From an uncultured Acinetobacter sp. (GTDB taxonomy: Bacteria; Pseudomonadota; Gammaproteobacteria; Pseudomonadales; Moraxellaceae), in the NCBI GenBank assembly GCA_900771065.1, contig CAAGMP010000220.1, positions 1-7,204 on the forward strand: DNA of 7,204 nt, written 5' to 3'. The translations under genes and the position numbers were made by a program. The notes below the pieces were generated by a model. That model was not told the origin of the DNA and did no database searches. It saw only the letters and a list, made by a program, of their open reading frames with translations. How positions within the stretch are numbered: position 1 is the first letter of the stretch; every line of letters begins with the position of its first letter. Shown here piece after piece: positions 1 to 6,685 of this stretch.

Positions 1-441
1 CAAATTCAAAATTTAAAAACCTTACCTCAGCAAATTGAGCAGCTTGCAACGCAAGCTAAGCAAGAAAATATAGATTTTTTACAACAGTTGATAGAACAAT
101 ATCAGCAAGGAAAAATTACTTTTACCGAACAAGGTGAATTTTTTTTAGCAGTATATTACGCAGAAAAGTTGATTGGTTGTGGTGTGTTACAACAACAATG
201 GAATAAAAACGAAAAAGAGCATGGCATTGGTTGTGTAAATTATTTTTATTTGTTGCCTGATTATCGGCAGTATGGAATTGGTAAAAAAATGCTCCGTTAT
301 TTAGAACAGCATGCTATTTGCCATTTTTCGGCATTATGTTTGCAAACTGAAACCACTTTAGCTTCCCAATTTTATCAAAAAATGAATTATGTTTTTGTAG
401 AAAATAATCCAAATTATAACTATTTCAAATACTTAATTTAA
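1..441 (+). CDS. GNAT-family N-acetyltransferase, 5' end outside window
   Basis: This is the C-terminal 146 codons of a GNAT-fold acetyltransferase, which would transfer an acetyl group from acetyl-CoA to an amine; the substrate cannot be told. The frame is open from base 1 with no stop, so the gene starts upstream. The TTG at 88 lies inside the coding frame, has no ribosome binding site and should not be taken as the start. In visible numbering the acetyl-CoA pyrophosphate-binding motif A is R89-x-x-G92-x-G94, after a hydrophobic beta strand (VNYFYLLPDY), and the typical late GNAT motif FYQKMNY is at 124-130. The first 35 visible residues are Gln-rich and probably helical. GNAT domains are usually 140-170 residues, so little is missing. 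It ends 113 bp before the protease gene, which has its own promoter candidate, so a shared function is not implied. Confidence 0.85.
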   Translation, partial: QIQNLKTLPQQIEQLATQAKQENIDFLQQLIEQYQQGKITFTEQGEFFLAVYYAEKLIGCGVLQQQWNKNEKEHGIGCVNYFYLLPDYRQYGIGKKMLRYLEQHAICHFSALCLQTETTLASQFYQKMNYVFVENNPNYNYFKYLI

Positions 442-488
442 CATGGTTATAGAAAATAAAATTTTGATTAAAATGCTCAGGATTTAAG

Positions 489-518
489 CTGAACTCGGGC
501 AAAAACTAAAGCTATAAT
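489..518 (+). promoter_or_regulatory. Candidate sigma70 promoter for the protease-pldA unit
   Basis: A perfect -10 box TATAAT lies at 513-518, 36 bases before the ATG at 555. With an 18-bp spacer the -35 position (489-494) reads CTGAAC, matching the consensus TTGACA at three of six bases, so the -35 is weak. The predicted transcript start near 525 would leave a leader of about 30 nt containing the ribosome binding site AGGAG at 545-549. The rest of the 442-554 gap shows no convincing terminator for the upstream gene. Confidence 0.55.
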
Positions 519-554
519 GACAGATTCACTCATTCAATTTCATTAGGAGATAGC

Positions 555-3488
555 ATGACCGTCGCTGTCGCTGATTCTTCCATCGTTCATCCTGCATTTG
601 AGTTGGTTCGTCAACATCATATAGAAGCTTTAGATATTTTAGTGGCACAATACCAACATAAAAAGACGGGTGCAGTACATTATCATTTAGCAACCAACCA
701 TGATGAAAATGTGTTTTTAGTTGCTTTTAGAACACAGCCGATGGATTCAAAGGGTGAAGCACATATTTTAGAACACACTGTGTTGTGTGGTTCAGAAAAA
801 TTTCCTGTTCGTGATCCGTTTTTCTTAATGATTCGCCGTTCATTAAATACTTTTATGAATGCGTTTACCTCAGCAGATTGGACAGCGTATCCTTTTGCAA
901 CTCAAAATGCCAAAGACTTTCAAAATTTATTGTCCGTTTATTTAGATGCGACTTTTGCGGCTAATTTAAATCCGCTCGATTTTGCCCAAGAAGGAATTCG
1001 CATTGAATTAGAAAATGATCAACCCGTCTATAAAGGTGTGGTTTTTAATGAAATGAAAGGTGCAATGAGCGCACCGTCAGATCAGCTTTATCACCAACTT
1101 GCACATCATTTATTTCCAAAAACGACGTATCACTATAATTCAGGCGGTGATCCTAAAGACATTCCTGATTTAACTTATCAAGAATTATTATCGTTTTATC
1201 AATCGCATTATCATCCAAGTAATGCCGTTTTTATGACTTTTGGTAACAAATCAGCATATGATTTGCAAGAACAATTTGAAACATTGGCTTTACAAAAATT
1301 TGAACGTGGTGAAACTTTACATTCACAGCCCGAACAGCGCTTAACTGCACCAATTACAGTGACAGAAACGTATGCGGTTGACACGGAAGAACTACAAGAT
1401 AAAACGTATCATGTAATGGCATGGTTACTACCACAAGCAAGCGACATTAAATTGCGTTTAGGTTTGCGTTTAGTGGAAGGTATTTTATTAGAAAATTCTG
1501 CTTCACCATTGCGTCATTATTTAGAAACTTGTGGTTATGCCAATTCAACAGGACCACTTTTAGGTGTAGACGATTCTAACTTTGAAATGACTTTTTTCTG
1601 TGGTGTGCAAGGTTCTAACCCTGAACATGCAGAACAATTTCAACAAGGTGTATTAAATATTTTGCAAGAAGTGGCGTCAAAGCCAATTGATTCAGAATTG
1701 GTTGATGCCATTTTACATCAAATTGAACTACATCAACGTGAAATTAATGGCGATGGCATGCCGTATGGTTTAAGTCTGATTTTAACAGGTTTAAGTAGTG
1801 TCATTCATCATGCTGACCCTGTAGAAGTTTGGGATGTTGATCGTGCCATTCAACAAGTGAAAGAAGAACTCAAAGACCCAATGTGGTTATCTCATTTAAT
1901 TCAAACTTATTTAATTGATAATCCACATCGTGTTCAGTTAACTTTATTGCCTGATGCCACAAAATCTGAAAAAGATGCGCAACAAGAAAAAGCGCGTTTA
2001 GCACAAATTGCGAAAGAGTTAACGCTTGAACAGCGCCAACAAATTGTTCAACAAACTGAAGCATTAAATTTGCGTCAAAATACACCAGATAATTTAGATT
2101 TATTGCCTAAAGTTGGTTTAGATGATATTCCTGAACAATTGCATATTGTACAAGGTCAGTTGCGTGAAATTATTTCTAATCAGGTTGATACACCATTAAA
2201 TTTATATCATGCAGGGACAAATGGTATTTATTATCAACAAGTGATGATTGAATTGCCAGATGAAATTGTGCAATCACCTTATTTTAATTTGTTGTCAATT
2301 TTACTTGGTGAAGTCGGTGCAGGTGAATATGATTATTTACAATTGCAACAGTTACAAACTGCGGTAAGCGGGGGAGTGGGGATGGGTGCATCCTTGCGTT
2401 CTAAAGTTGATGATAAATCAAAAATAAGCGCATGGTTAACTCTGACAACGAAATCATTGGTAGATAACTTTGAGGCAATTCGTTTATTAAAAATTGCATT
2501 TGAACAATTACGTTTTGATGAAAAAGAACGCATTATTGAACTATTGCAACAACGTAAAACACGTTGGGCATCGCGTATTTCAGGTTCGGGGCATAGTTAT
2601 GCGATGCAAATTGCGGCGCGTCATCATAGTGCTTTAGCATTGCGTGATTATCACAATACAGGTTTAGGTGCATTAAATTGGTTAAGTAATTTGGTCATTC
2701 AAATTACTCAAGATGAGCAAGCTTATAATCATTTGATTACACAATTGCAAAATATCCATCACAAATTATTGCAAGCACCAAAACAATTTTTATTAGTTTG
2801 TGAAGAGCAACAATCTGATCATTTAATTGAAGAAATTCAAAACGTTTGGGATAAAGTGAATATTCCAAATCAAGTGATTGAATTAGAAAAACTTGCTGTT
2901 GAATCTACAACGGCAGATGAAGCTTGGCTCATTCAAACTAATGTACAATTCTGTGCAACTGCGTATCAAGCGGTTGATGTTTCCCATCCTGATGCTGCGC
3001 CGTTAATGGTATTGGCTGCTTATTTGCGTAATGGATTCTTGCATAGCGCTATTCGTGAAAAAGGCGGTGCATATGGTGGTGGAGCAAACTATGATGGTAA
3101 TGCATGTTCATTCCGTTTTTATAGTTACCGTGATCCACGTTTAGCAGAAACATTTAACGATTTTACTGCAAGCATAGATTGGTTATTGAATACTGAGCAA
3201 TTGCCGCATCAATTGGAAGAAGCTATTTTAGGTTTAATTGCAGGGATGGATAAACCAGGTTCACCAGCAGGAGAAGCTATTAGTGCTTGTTATGCTTATT
3301 TGCATGCCAGAACACCAGCATTTAGAAAAATGTTGCGAACACGTTTATTGGCAGTCACTTTAGATGATTTAAAACGTGTTGCACAACAATATATTCAAAC
3401 TCAAAAAACAGTTAGAGCCGTTGTTGCGCCTTTTGCTAAAAAAGATGAATTGTTGGCTTTAGGTTTTGAAATTAAACAAGTGAATTAA
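555..3488 (+). CDS. M16C zinc metallopeptidase, presequence-protease (PreP) type
   Basis: A 977-residue insulinase-superfamily peptidase, about the usual length of the single-chain M16C proteases that degrade short unstructured peptides inside a closed two-halved chamber. The inverted zinc motif HxxEH is H70-I-L-E73-H74 (two zinc ligands plus the catalytic base), and the third ligand is E166 in GVVFNEMKG. The 92-residue gap to this Glu is close to that in plant and human PreP. N-terminal M16 domains are followed by a charged helical linker (about 470-516) and the M16C-associated region, whose start is marked by LPKVGLDDIP (517-526). The C-terminal half supplies the substrate-carbonyl pair R834 and Y840 in REKGGAYG, with the same six-residue spacing as R848/Y854 of Arabidopsis PreP. 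No signal peptide or membrane segment is visible, so a cytosolic location is inferred. The start ATG has AGGAG at 545-549, 5 nt away. pldA follows after 10 bp. The native substrate is unknown. Confidence 0.93.
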   Translation: MTVAVADSSIVHPAFELVRQHHIEALDILVAQYQHKKTGAVHYHLATNHDENVFLVAFRTQPMDSKGEAHILEHTVLCGSEKFPVRDPFFLMIRRSLNTFMNAFTSADWTAYPFATQNAKDFQNLLSVYLDATFAANLNPLDFAQEGIRIELENDQPVYKGVVFNEMKGAMSAPSDQLYHQLAHHLFPKTTYHYNSGGDPKDIPDLTYQELLSFYQSHYHPSNAVFMTFGNKSAYDLQEQFETLALQKFERGETLHSQPEQRLTAPITVTETYAVDTEELQDKTYHVMAWLLPQASDIKLRLGLRLVEGILLENSASPLRHYLETCGYANSTGPLLGVDDSNFEMTFFCGVQGSNPEHAEQFQQGVLNILQEVASKPIDSELVDAILHQIELHQREINGDGMPYGLSLILTGLSSVIHHADPVEVWDVDRAIQQVKEELKDPMWLSHLIQTYLIDNPHRVQLTLLPDATKSEKDAQQEKARLAQIAKELTLEQRQQIVQQTEALNLRQNTPDNLDLLPKVGLDDIPEQLHIVQGQLREIISNQVDTPLNLYHAGTNGIYYQQVMIELPDEIVQSPYFNLLSILLGEVGAGEYDYLQLQQLQTAVSGGVGMGASLRSKVDDKSKISAWLTLTTKSLVDNFEAIRLLKIAFEQLRFDEKERIIELLQQRKTRWASRISGSGHSYAMQIAARHHSALALRDYHNTGLGALNWLSNLVIQITQDEQAYNHLITQLQNIHHKLLQAPKQFLLVCEEQQSDHLIEEIQNVWDKVNIPNQVIELEKLAVESTTADEAWLIQTNVQFCATAYQAVDVSHPDAAPLMVLAAYLRNGFLHSAIREKGGAYGGGANYDGNACSFRFYSYRDPRLAETFNDFTASIDWLLNTEQLPHQLEEAILGLIAGMDKPGSPAGEAISACYAYLHARTPAFRKMLRTRLLAVTLDDLKRVAQQYIQTQKTVRAVVAPFAKKDELLALGFEIKQVN

Positions 3489-3492
3489 AGGA
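3489..3492 (+). promoter_or_regulatory. Ribosome binding site fixing the pldA start
   Basis: AGGA begins immediately after the TAA of the protease gene and lies 6 nt before the ATG at 3499. The next in-frame ATG (3532, residue 12) has no comparable site and would remove the positively charged n-region of the signal peptide, so 3499 is preferred. The placement suggests that ribosomes finishing the protease gene restart on pldA. Confidence 0.7.
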
Positions 3493-3498
3493 AAATCT

Positions 3499-4551
3499 AT
3501 GACGTTCAAATTAATTGGACGCATAAAAATAATGCTCAGTGTTTCATCACTGGGCATTTTATTTCATGCACCATTATTTGCCCAACAACCGACAGCTCAA
3601 GCGTGTGCTGCATTAACTTTAGATAGTCAACGTTTAGCTTGTTATGATGCTGTTTTTAAACAGCAAGACCCATCACTACCGAGCCAAGATGAACATGGAG
3701 AATGGTTTGTTGCAGATCAAACAAACAGCAAATCAGCGACTTCTTTGTTGGATCAGCGTTGGGAATTGTCACCTGAAACGAAATTAGGAACTTGGCATAT
3801 TCGTCCTTATCAACCTGTTTATTTTTTACCTGCGGTTTGGACTTCAAACAAAAATCAGCAACCGACCAGCCCAAATCCTGCAAATCGTTTACAAGAACCG
3901 AAAGAAGAAGATTCAATTGAATTAAAATATCAATTGTCTTTAAAAACCAAGGCGCTAGAAAATATTTTTGGCGATAATGGTGACTTGTGGTTTGCTTATA
4001 CGCAGTCCTCACGTTGGCAAGCTTACAATGGGCAAGATTCAAGCCCATTTCGTGAAACCAATTATGAACCCGAAGCCAGTTTGGTTTTTAGAACCAATTA
4101 TGATGTGTTTGGTTTGGAAGGGCGTTTGTTGGGATTCACATTTAATCATCAATCCAATGGTCAAGCTGACCCTTTGTCACGTAGTTGGAATCGTTTGATT
4201 CTCAATGTTGGTTTGGAGCGTGATAACTTTGTGTTGATGCTGCGTCCATGGTATCGAATTCCTGAAGCTTCAAAAACCGATGATAATCCCGATATTACTG
4301 ATTATATCGGGCGTGGTGACTTGCTCGCATATTATCAATGGCAACAACATAAATTTTCTTTGATGTTACGCCATACGCTTAAAACGGGTGATGAATCGCG
4401 TGGTGCAATGCGCTTTGACTGGTCAATTCGATTGAAAAAAGGTTTGTATGGACATGTGCAACTTTTTCATGGTTATGGTGAAAGCTTAATCGATTATAAC
4501 CATAAAGCAACCTATATTGGATTGGGATTATCGTTCTTAAATTGGTTCTAA
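3499..4551 (+). CDS. pldA: Outer-membrane phospholipase A (OMPLA)
   Basis: A 350-residue beta-barrel phospholipase that hydrolyses phospholipids misplaced in the outer leaflet of the outer membrane. The signal peptide has K4/R8/K10 and a hydrophobic stretch, with likely cleavage after LFA at residue 28. Catalytic residues are H217, S219 and N231 in NHQSNG...LSRSWNR, a constant +75 offset from H142/S144/N156 of mature E. coli OMPLA. The residues matching the dimer-interface calcium site are S181 (S106, in SSPFRETNYEP) and S227 (S152). DDNPDITDYIG and GYGESLIDYN are also conserved, and the chain ends in Phe, the usual barrel-assembly signal. Compared with E. coli (289 aa), it has about 41 extra residues before the first barrel strand, including C36, C48 and RLACYD. 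By family knowledge the enzyme is controlled by dimerisation and calcium. It is probably cotranscribed with the protease and is followed by a terminator. Confidence 0.95.
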   Translation: MTFKLIGRIKIMLSVSSLGILFHAPLFAQQPTAQACAALTLDSQRLACYDAVFKQQDPSLPSQDEHGEWFVADQTNSKSATSLLDQRWELSPETKLGTWHIRPYQPVYFLPAVWTSNKNQQPTSPNPANRLQEPKEEDSIELKYQLSLKTKALENIFGDNGDLWFAYTQSSRWQAYNGQDSSPFRETNYEPEASLVFRTNYDVFGLEGRLLGFTFNHQSNGQADPLSRSWNRLILNVGLERDNFVLMLRPWYRIPEASKTDDNPDITDYIGRGDLLAYYQWQQHKFSLMLRHTLKTGDESRGAMRFDWSIRLKKGLYGHVQLFHGYGESLIDYNHKATYIGLGLSFLNWF

Positions 4552-4555
4552 TTTG

Positions 4556-4600
4556 AAAAAGAGTGTTAAGTTTTACTAATACTCTTTTTATTTTATTAAA
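4556..4600 (+). terminator. Rho-independent terminator after pldA
   Basis: A 13-bp stem pairs AAAAAGAGTGTTA (4556-4568) with TAATACTCTTTTT (4577-4589), with one G-T wobble and an 8-nt loop, and is followed by the T-rich run TTTTATT (4591-4597). It starts 5 bp after the pldA stop codon. The A-run on the left arm means it could also act on the opposite strand, but no convergent gene is present. Confidence 0.88.
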
Positions 4601-4733
4601 AGTAAAACTGATAAATAAAAATAAAAATTGTGTTTATATTTAATTTTCTTGTATAAAAAACGTTTATTTATAATTTAAACTAATTTATTTCTTATTATTT
4701 TAGTTGGTTTTATAATTGTTAGTGAAAAATAAA

Positions 4734-4758
4734 ATTTATAAATCATATAGTTATAAAT
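4734..4758. repeat. AT-only inverted repeat, 8-bp arms
   Basis: ATTTATAA (4734-4741) and TTATAAAT (4751-4758) are exact inverted repeats around a 9-nt centre. It could be an operator or simply a product of the local composition. As a hairpin it would be weak because every pair is A-T. Confidence 0.35.
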
Positions 4759-4822
4759 ATCAATAAATATTAACAAAAAATCAAAATAAAGTAACAGATT
4801 TTATTTTATTTGTGATAAATAT
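4753..4822 (+). repeat. Three copies of the octamer ATAAATAT
   Basis: Exact copies lie at 4753-4760, 4763-4770 and 4815-4822. The first two are 10 bp apart, about one helical turn, so they would face the same side of the DNA. With A and T each near 44% such an octamer is expected about 0.4 times in 300 bp, so three copies is only a mild excess. Confidence 0.3.
4783..4807. repeat. Second AT-only inverted repeat, 8-bp arms
   Basis: AAAATAAA (4783-4790) and TTTATTTT (4800-4807) are exact inverted repeats around a 9-nt centre, the same 8-9-8 geometry as the repeat at 4734-4758. No known binding protein is recognised. Confidence 0.3.
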
Positions 4823-4895
4823 GATTTTATCTATTTACTAATTTTATTTTTGTATCTAAATTAATAATCATGAATGAGAAAAGAAAATACAGGCT

Positions 4896-5099
4896 ATGTG
4901 CTTTTCATCTAAATCCAAAGATTCAGACATAAATAAAAGACTGGTTAAAGAAATAATCGCTATTTTGATAATCAAAGTCATTCTCTTATTAGCCATAAAA
5001 AATATATGGTTTGATGCTCCAACTATCCCACAAAATTTTGACTACGAAGTCGCTGAGCATATCGCTGGCGATTCATTCGAACATAAGGAGACACGTTGA
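4896..5099 (+). CDS. cydP: CydP-type putative small subunit of cytochrome bd oxidase
   Basis: A 67-residue protein with one membrane segment (about residues 19-38, rich in Ile and Leu) after a hydrophilic Lys/Asp N-terminus, and an acidic C-terminal tail (about 47-67) with E51, E54, D59, E62 and E65. The pattern RLVKEI, hydrophobic run with an internal Lys, then KNIWF resembles the small proteins called CydP that precede cydA in several proteobacteria. That match is from memory of the family; the role as an oxidase subunit is presumed rather than shown. It is not CydX, which is shorter and lies downstream of cydB in E. coli. ATG 4896 is the first start after an in-frame TGA at 4875. Its ribosome binding site is poor: GAGAAAAG (4876-4883) is 12 nt away and AGG (4891-4893) only 2 nt away. 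Its TGA shares one base with the cydA ATG, which supports a shared operon. Confidence 0.75.
   Translation: MCFSSKSKDSDINKRLVKEIIAILIIKVILLLAIKNIWFDAPTIPQNFDYEVAEHIAGDSFEHKETR
5085..5090 (+). promoter_or_regulatory. Strong ribosome binding site deciding the cydA start
   Basis: AAGGAG at 5085-5090 is 8 nt before ATG 5099 and 5 nt before the in-frame TTG at 5096. ATG is the stronger codon at the better spacing, and it gives MISES, in line with the N-terminus of E. coli CydA. The longer product starting MMIS is therefore unlikely. The site lies inside the end of cydP. Confidence 0.8.
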
Positions 5100-6685
5100 T
5101 GATTTCTGAAAGCGTGGTCGATTTATCGCGGTTCCAATTCGCAATGACCGCGATGTATCATTTTATTTTTGTTCCACTGACTTTAGGTTTAGCCTTTCTT
5201 CTTGCCATTATGGAAACGACATATGTCATTACTGGTAAAGAAATTTATAAGGACATGACCAAGTTTTGGGGCAAATTATTTGGGATTAACTTTGCCTTAG
5301 GTGTAACCACAGGCTTAACCATGGAATTCCAATTCGGAACCAACTGGGCATATTACTCACATTATGTGGGTGATATTTTTGGTGCGCCACTTGCAATTGA
5401 AGGCTTAATGGCTTTCTTCTTAGAATCAACTTTTATTGGTTTATTCTTCTTTGGTTGGGACCGTTTATCTAAAGTTCAACATTTATGTGTGACTTGGTTG
5501 GTTGCTTTAGGCTCGAACATGTCCGCACTTTGGATTTTAATTGCAAACGCATGGATGCAACATCCTGTTGGTTCAGTATTTAATTACGAAACCATGCGTA
5601 TGGAATTGGTTGACTTTGGTGCATTGGTATTTAACCCTGTTGCACAAGCTAAGTTTGTGCATACTGTTTCAGCAGGTTATGTAACAGGTTCTATTTTTGT
5701 ACTGTGTATTTCAAGTTATTACTTATTGAAAAAACGTGATTTGGGCTTTGCTCGTCGTTCGTTTGCAATTGCATCGGTCTTTGGTTTGGCATCAGTTTTA
5801 TCCGTTATTTTACTAGGTGATGAATCAGGTTATGAATTAGGTGATGTACAAAAAAGTAAACTTGCTGCAATTGAAGCAGAATGGGAAACTCAACCACCGC
5901 CAGCAGCAATTACGCTTTTTGCATTACCAAATGAAGAAACGCAATCCAACGATTATGCTATTAAAATTCCATATGTTTTAGGCTTAATTGCAACACGTTC
6001 AATTGATAAACCTGTTTTAGGTATCAAAGACTTGTTGGTGATTCATGAAGAGCGTATTCGTAACGGTATGATTGCGTATAGCTTACTTGAGCAATTGCGT
6101 GCAGGTAATGTGACACCTGAAATTAAAGCAGCATTTGAAGCGCATCAAAAAGATTTAGGTTATGGTTTGTTACTTAAAAAGTACACACCAAATGTGGTCG
6201 ATGCAACTGAAGAAGATATTAAGAAAGCAACAGCAGATACAATCCCGTACGTACCTGCAATGTTCTGGTCATTCCGTGTAATGGTGGCTTCTGGCTTCTT
6301 AATGCTTTTACTATTTGTTTTGGCTGCTTATGCTGTAGCAAAACGCAATGTAGAAGACAAACCATGGTTGTTAAAGTTCGCTATGTTTGCTTTGCCATTA
6401 CCTTGGATTGCAGCGCAAACAGGTTGGTATGTAGCTGAAGGTGGTCGTCAACCGTGGACAATTGGTGAGGTTTTACCAACGTATTTATCTGCATCTTCTT
6501 TAAGTACCGCAGATGTTATGGGTTCAATTTTGGCTTTAGCGGCTTTTTATACCGTGCTATTGATTATTGAACTGTATTTAATGATTCGTTTTGCTCGTCT
6601 TGGACCAAGTTCACTTCATACAGGTAAATATCACTTTGAAAAGTTAGAAGCGAAAAGCCAAGCAAATGAGGAGCCTAAATCATGA
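5099..6685 (+). CDS. cydA: Cytochrome bd ubiquinol oxidase subunit I
   Basis: The 528-residue haem-bearing subunit of the inner-membrane bd oxidase, which oxidises quinol and reduces oxygen to water with high affinity. Numbering from ATG 5099, every key residue sits at +2 from E. coli: H21 (H19) and H188 (H186) as haem ligands, M395 (M393) as the second b558 ligand, E101 and E109 (E99, E107) in the haem/proton region, R393 (R391) and E447 (E445). The quinol-site pair K254 and E259 matches K252/E257 after GDESGYELGDVQ. The Q-loop runs to about residue 384 before the next helix, which makes this the long-loop, E. coli-like class. About nine membrane helices are visible (near 15-40, 57-77, 95-118, 128-150, 186-210, 220-240, 390-415, 425-445, 471-497). 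It is slightly longer than E. coli CydA (522 aa). It overlaps cydP by 1 base and cydB by 4. Confidence 0.98.
   Translation: MISESVVDLSRFQFAMTAMYHFIFVPLTLGLAFLLAIMETTYVITGKEIYKDMTKFWGKLFGINFALGVTTGLTMEFQFGTNWAYYSHYVGDIFGAPLAIEGLMAFFLESTFIGLFFFGWDRLSKVQHLCVTWLVALGSNMSALWILIANAWMQHPVGSVFNYETMRMELVDFGALVFNPVAQAKFVHTVSAGYVTGSIFVLCISSYYLLKKRDLGFARRSFAIASVFGLASVLSVILLGDESGYELGDVQKSKLAAIEAEWETQPPPAAITLFALPNEETQSNDYAIKIPYVLGLIATRSIDKPVLGIKDLLVIHEERIRNGMIAYSLLEQLRAGNVTPEIKAAFEAHQKDLGYGLLLKKYTPNVVDATEEDIKKATADTIPYVPAMFWSFRVMVASGFLMLLLFVLAAYAVAKRNVEDKPWLLKFAMFALPLPWIAAQTGWYVAEGGRQPWTIGEVLPTYLSASSLSTADVMGSILALAAFYTVLLIIELYLMIRFARLGPSSLHTGKYHFEKLEAKSQANEEPKS

Larger units (their letters stand above)
4590..4895. 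other. Gene-free, extremely AT-rich control region before cydP
   Basis: No coding sequence is recognisable on either strand. A hand count over 4591-4860 gives 32 G or C in 270 bases, about 12%, far below the flanking genes. Since the pldA terminator lies upstream and the cyd genes overlap one another, the cyd promoter should be here. A perfect TATAAT occurs at 4669-4674 but has no good -35. TTGTGA at 4810-4815 with TATTTA at 4832-4837 (16-bp spacer) is another weak candidate nearer the gene. In DNA this AT-rich, -10-like strings arise easily by chance, so neither is assigned. The composition would suit binding of an H-NS-type silencer or RNA polymerase alpha subunit, but this is inference. 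Confidence 0.7.

Noticed and set aside
88..441. GNAT gene starting at TTG 88
   Set aside because: The same frame is open to base 1 with similar protein-like sequence, and no ribosome binding site precedes the TTG. The gene is cut by the window edge.
473..494. Terminator after the GNAT gene (TCAG / CTGA pairing)
   Set aside because: The stem is only 4 bp and no T-run follows, so it is not a convincing terminator.
1870..2533. Minus-strand ORFs at 1870-2085 and 2333-2533
   Set aside because: Both lie wholly inside the conserved M16C protease coding sequence, and their products have no recognisable domain.
3656..4198. ORFs at 3656-4048 (minus) and 3968-4198 (plus, other frame)
   Set aside because: They overlap the pldA reading frame, whose catalytic motifs are conserved, and they show no family features.
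3532..4551. pldA starting at the internal ATG 3532
   Set aside because: It has no ribosome binding site and would lose the basic n-region of the signal peptide, while ATG 3499 has AGGA at 6 nt.
4669..4674. TATAAT as the definite cyd promoter
   Set aside because: No acceptable -35 lies at 15-19 bp, it is more than 200 bp from cydP, and such hexamers are common in 12% GC DNA.
4810..4826. CRP/FNR-like site near TGTGATAAATATGATTT
   Set aside because: Only one half (TGTGA) fits CRP and the other half matches poorly. It does not fit the FNR form TTGAT-N4-ATCAA either.
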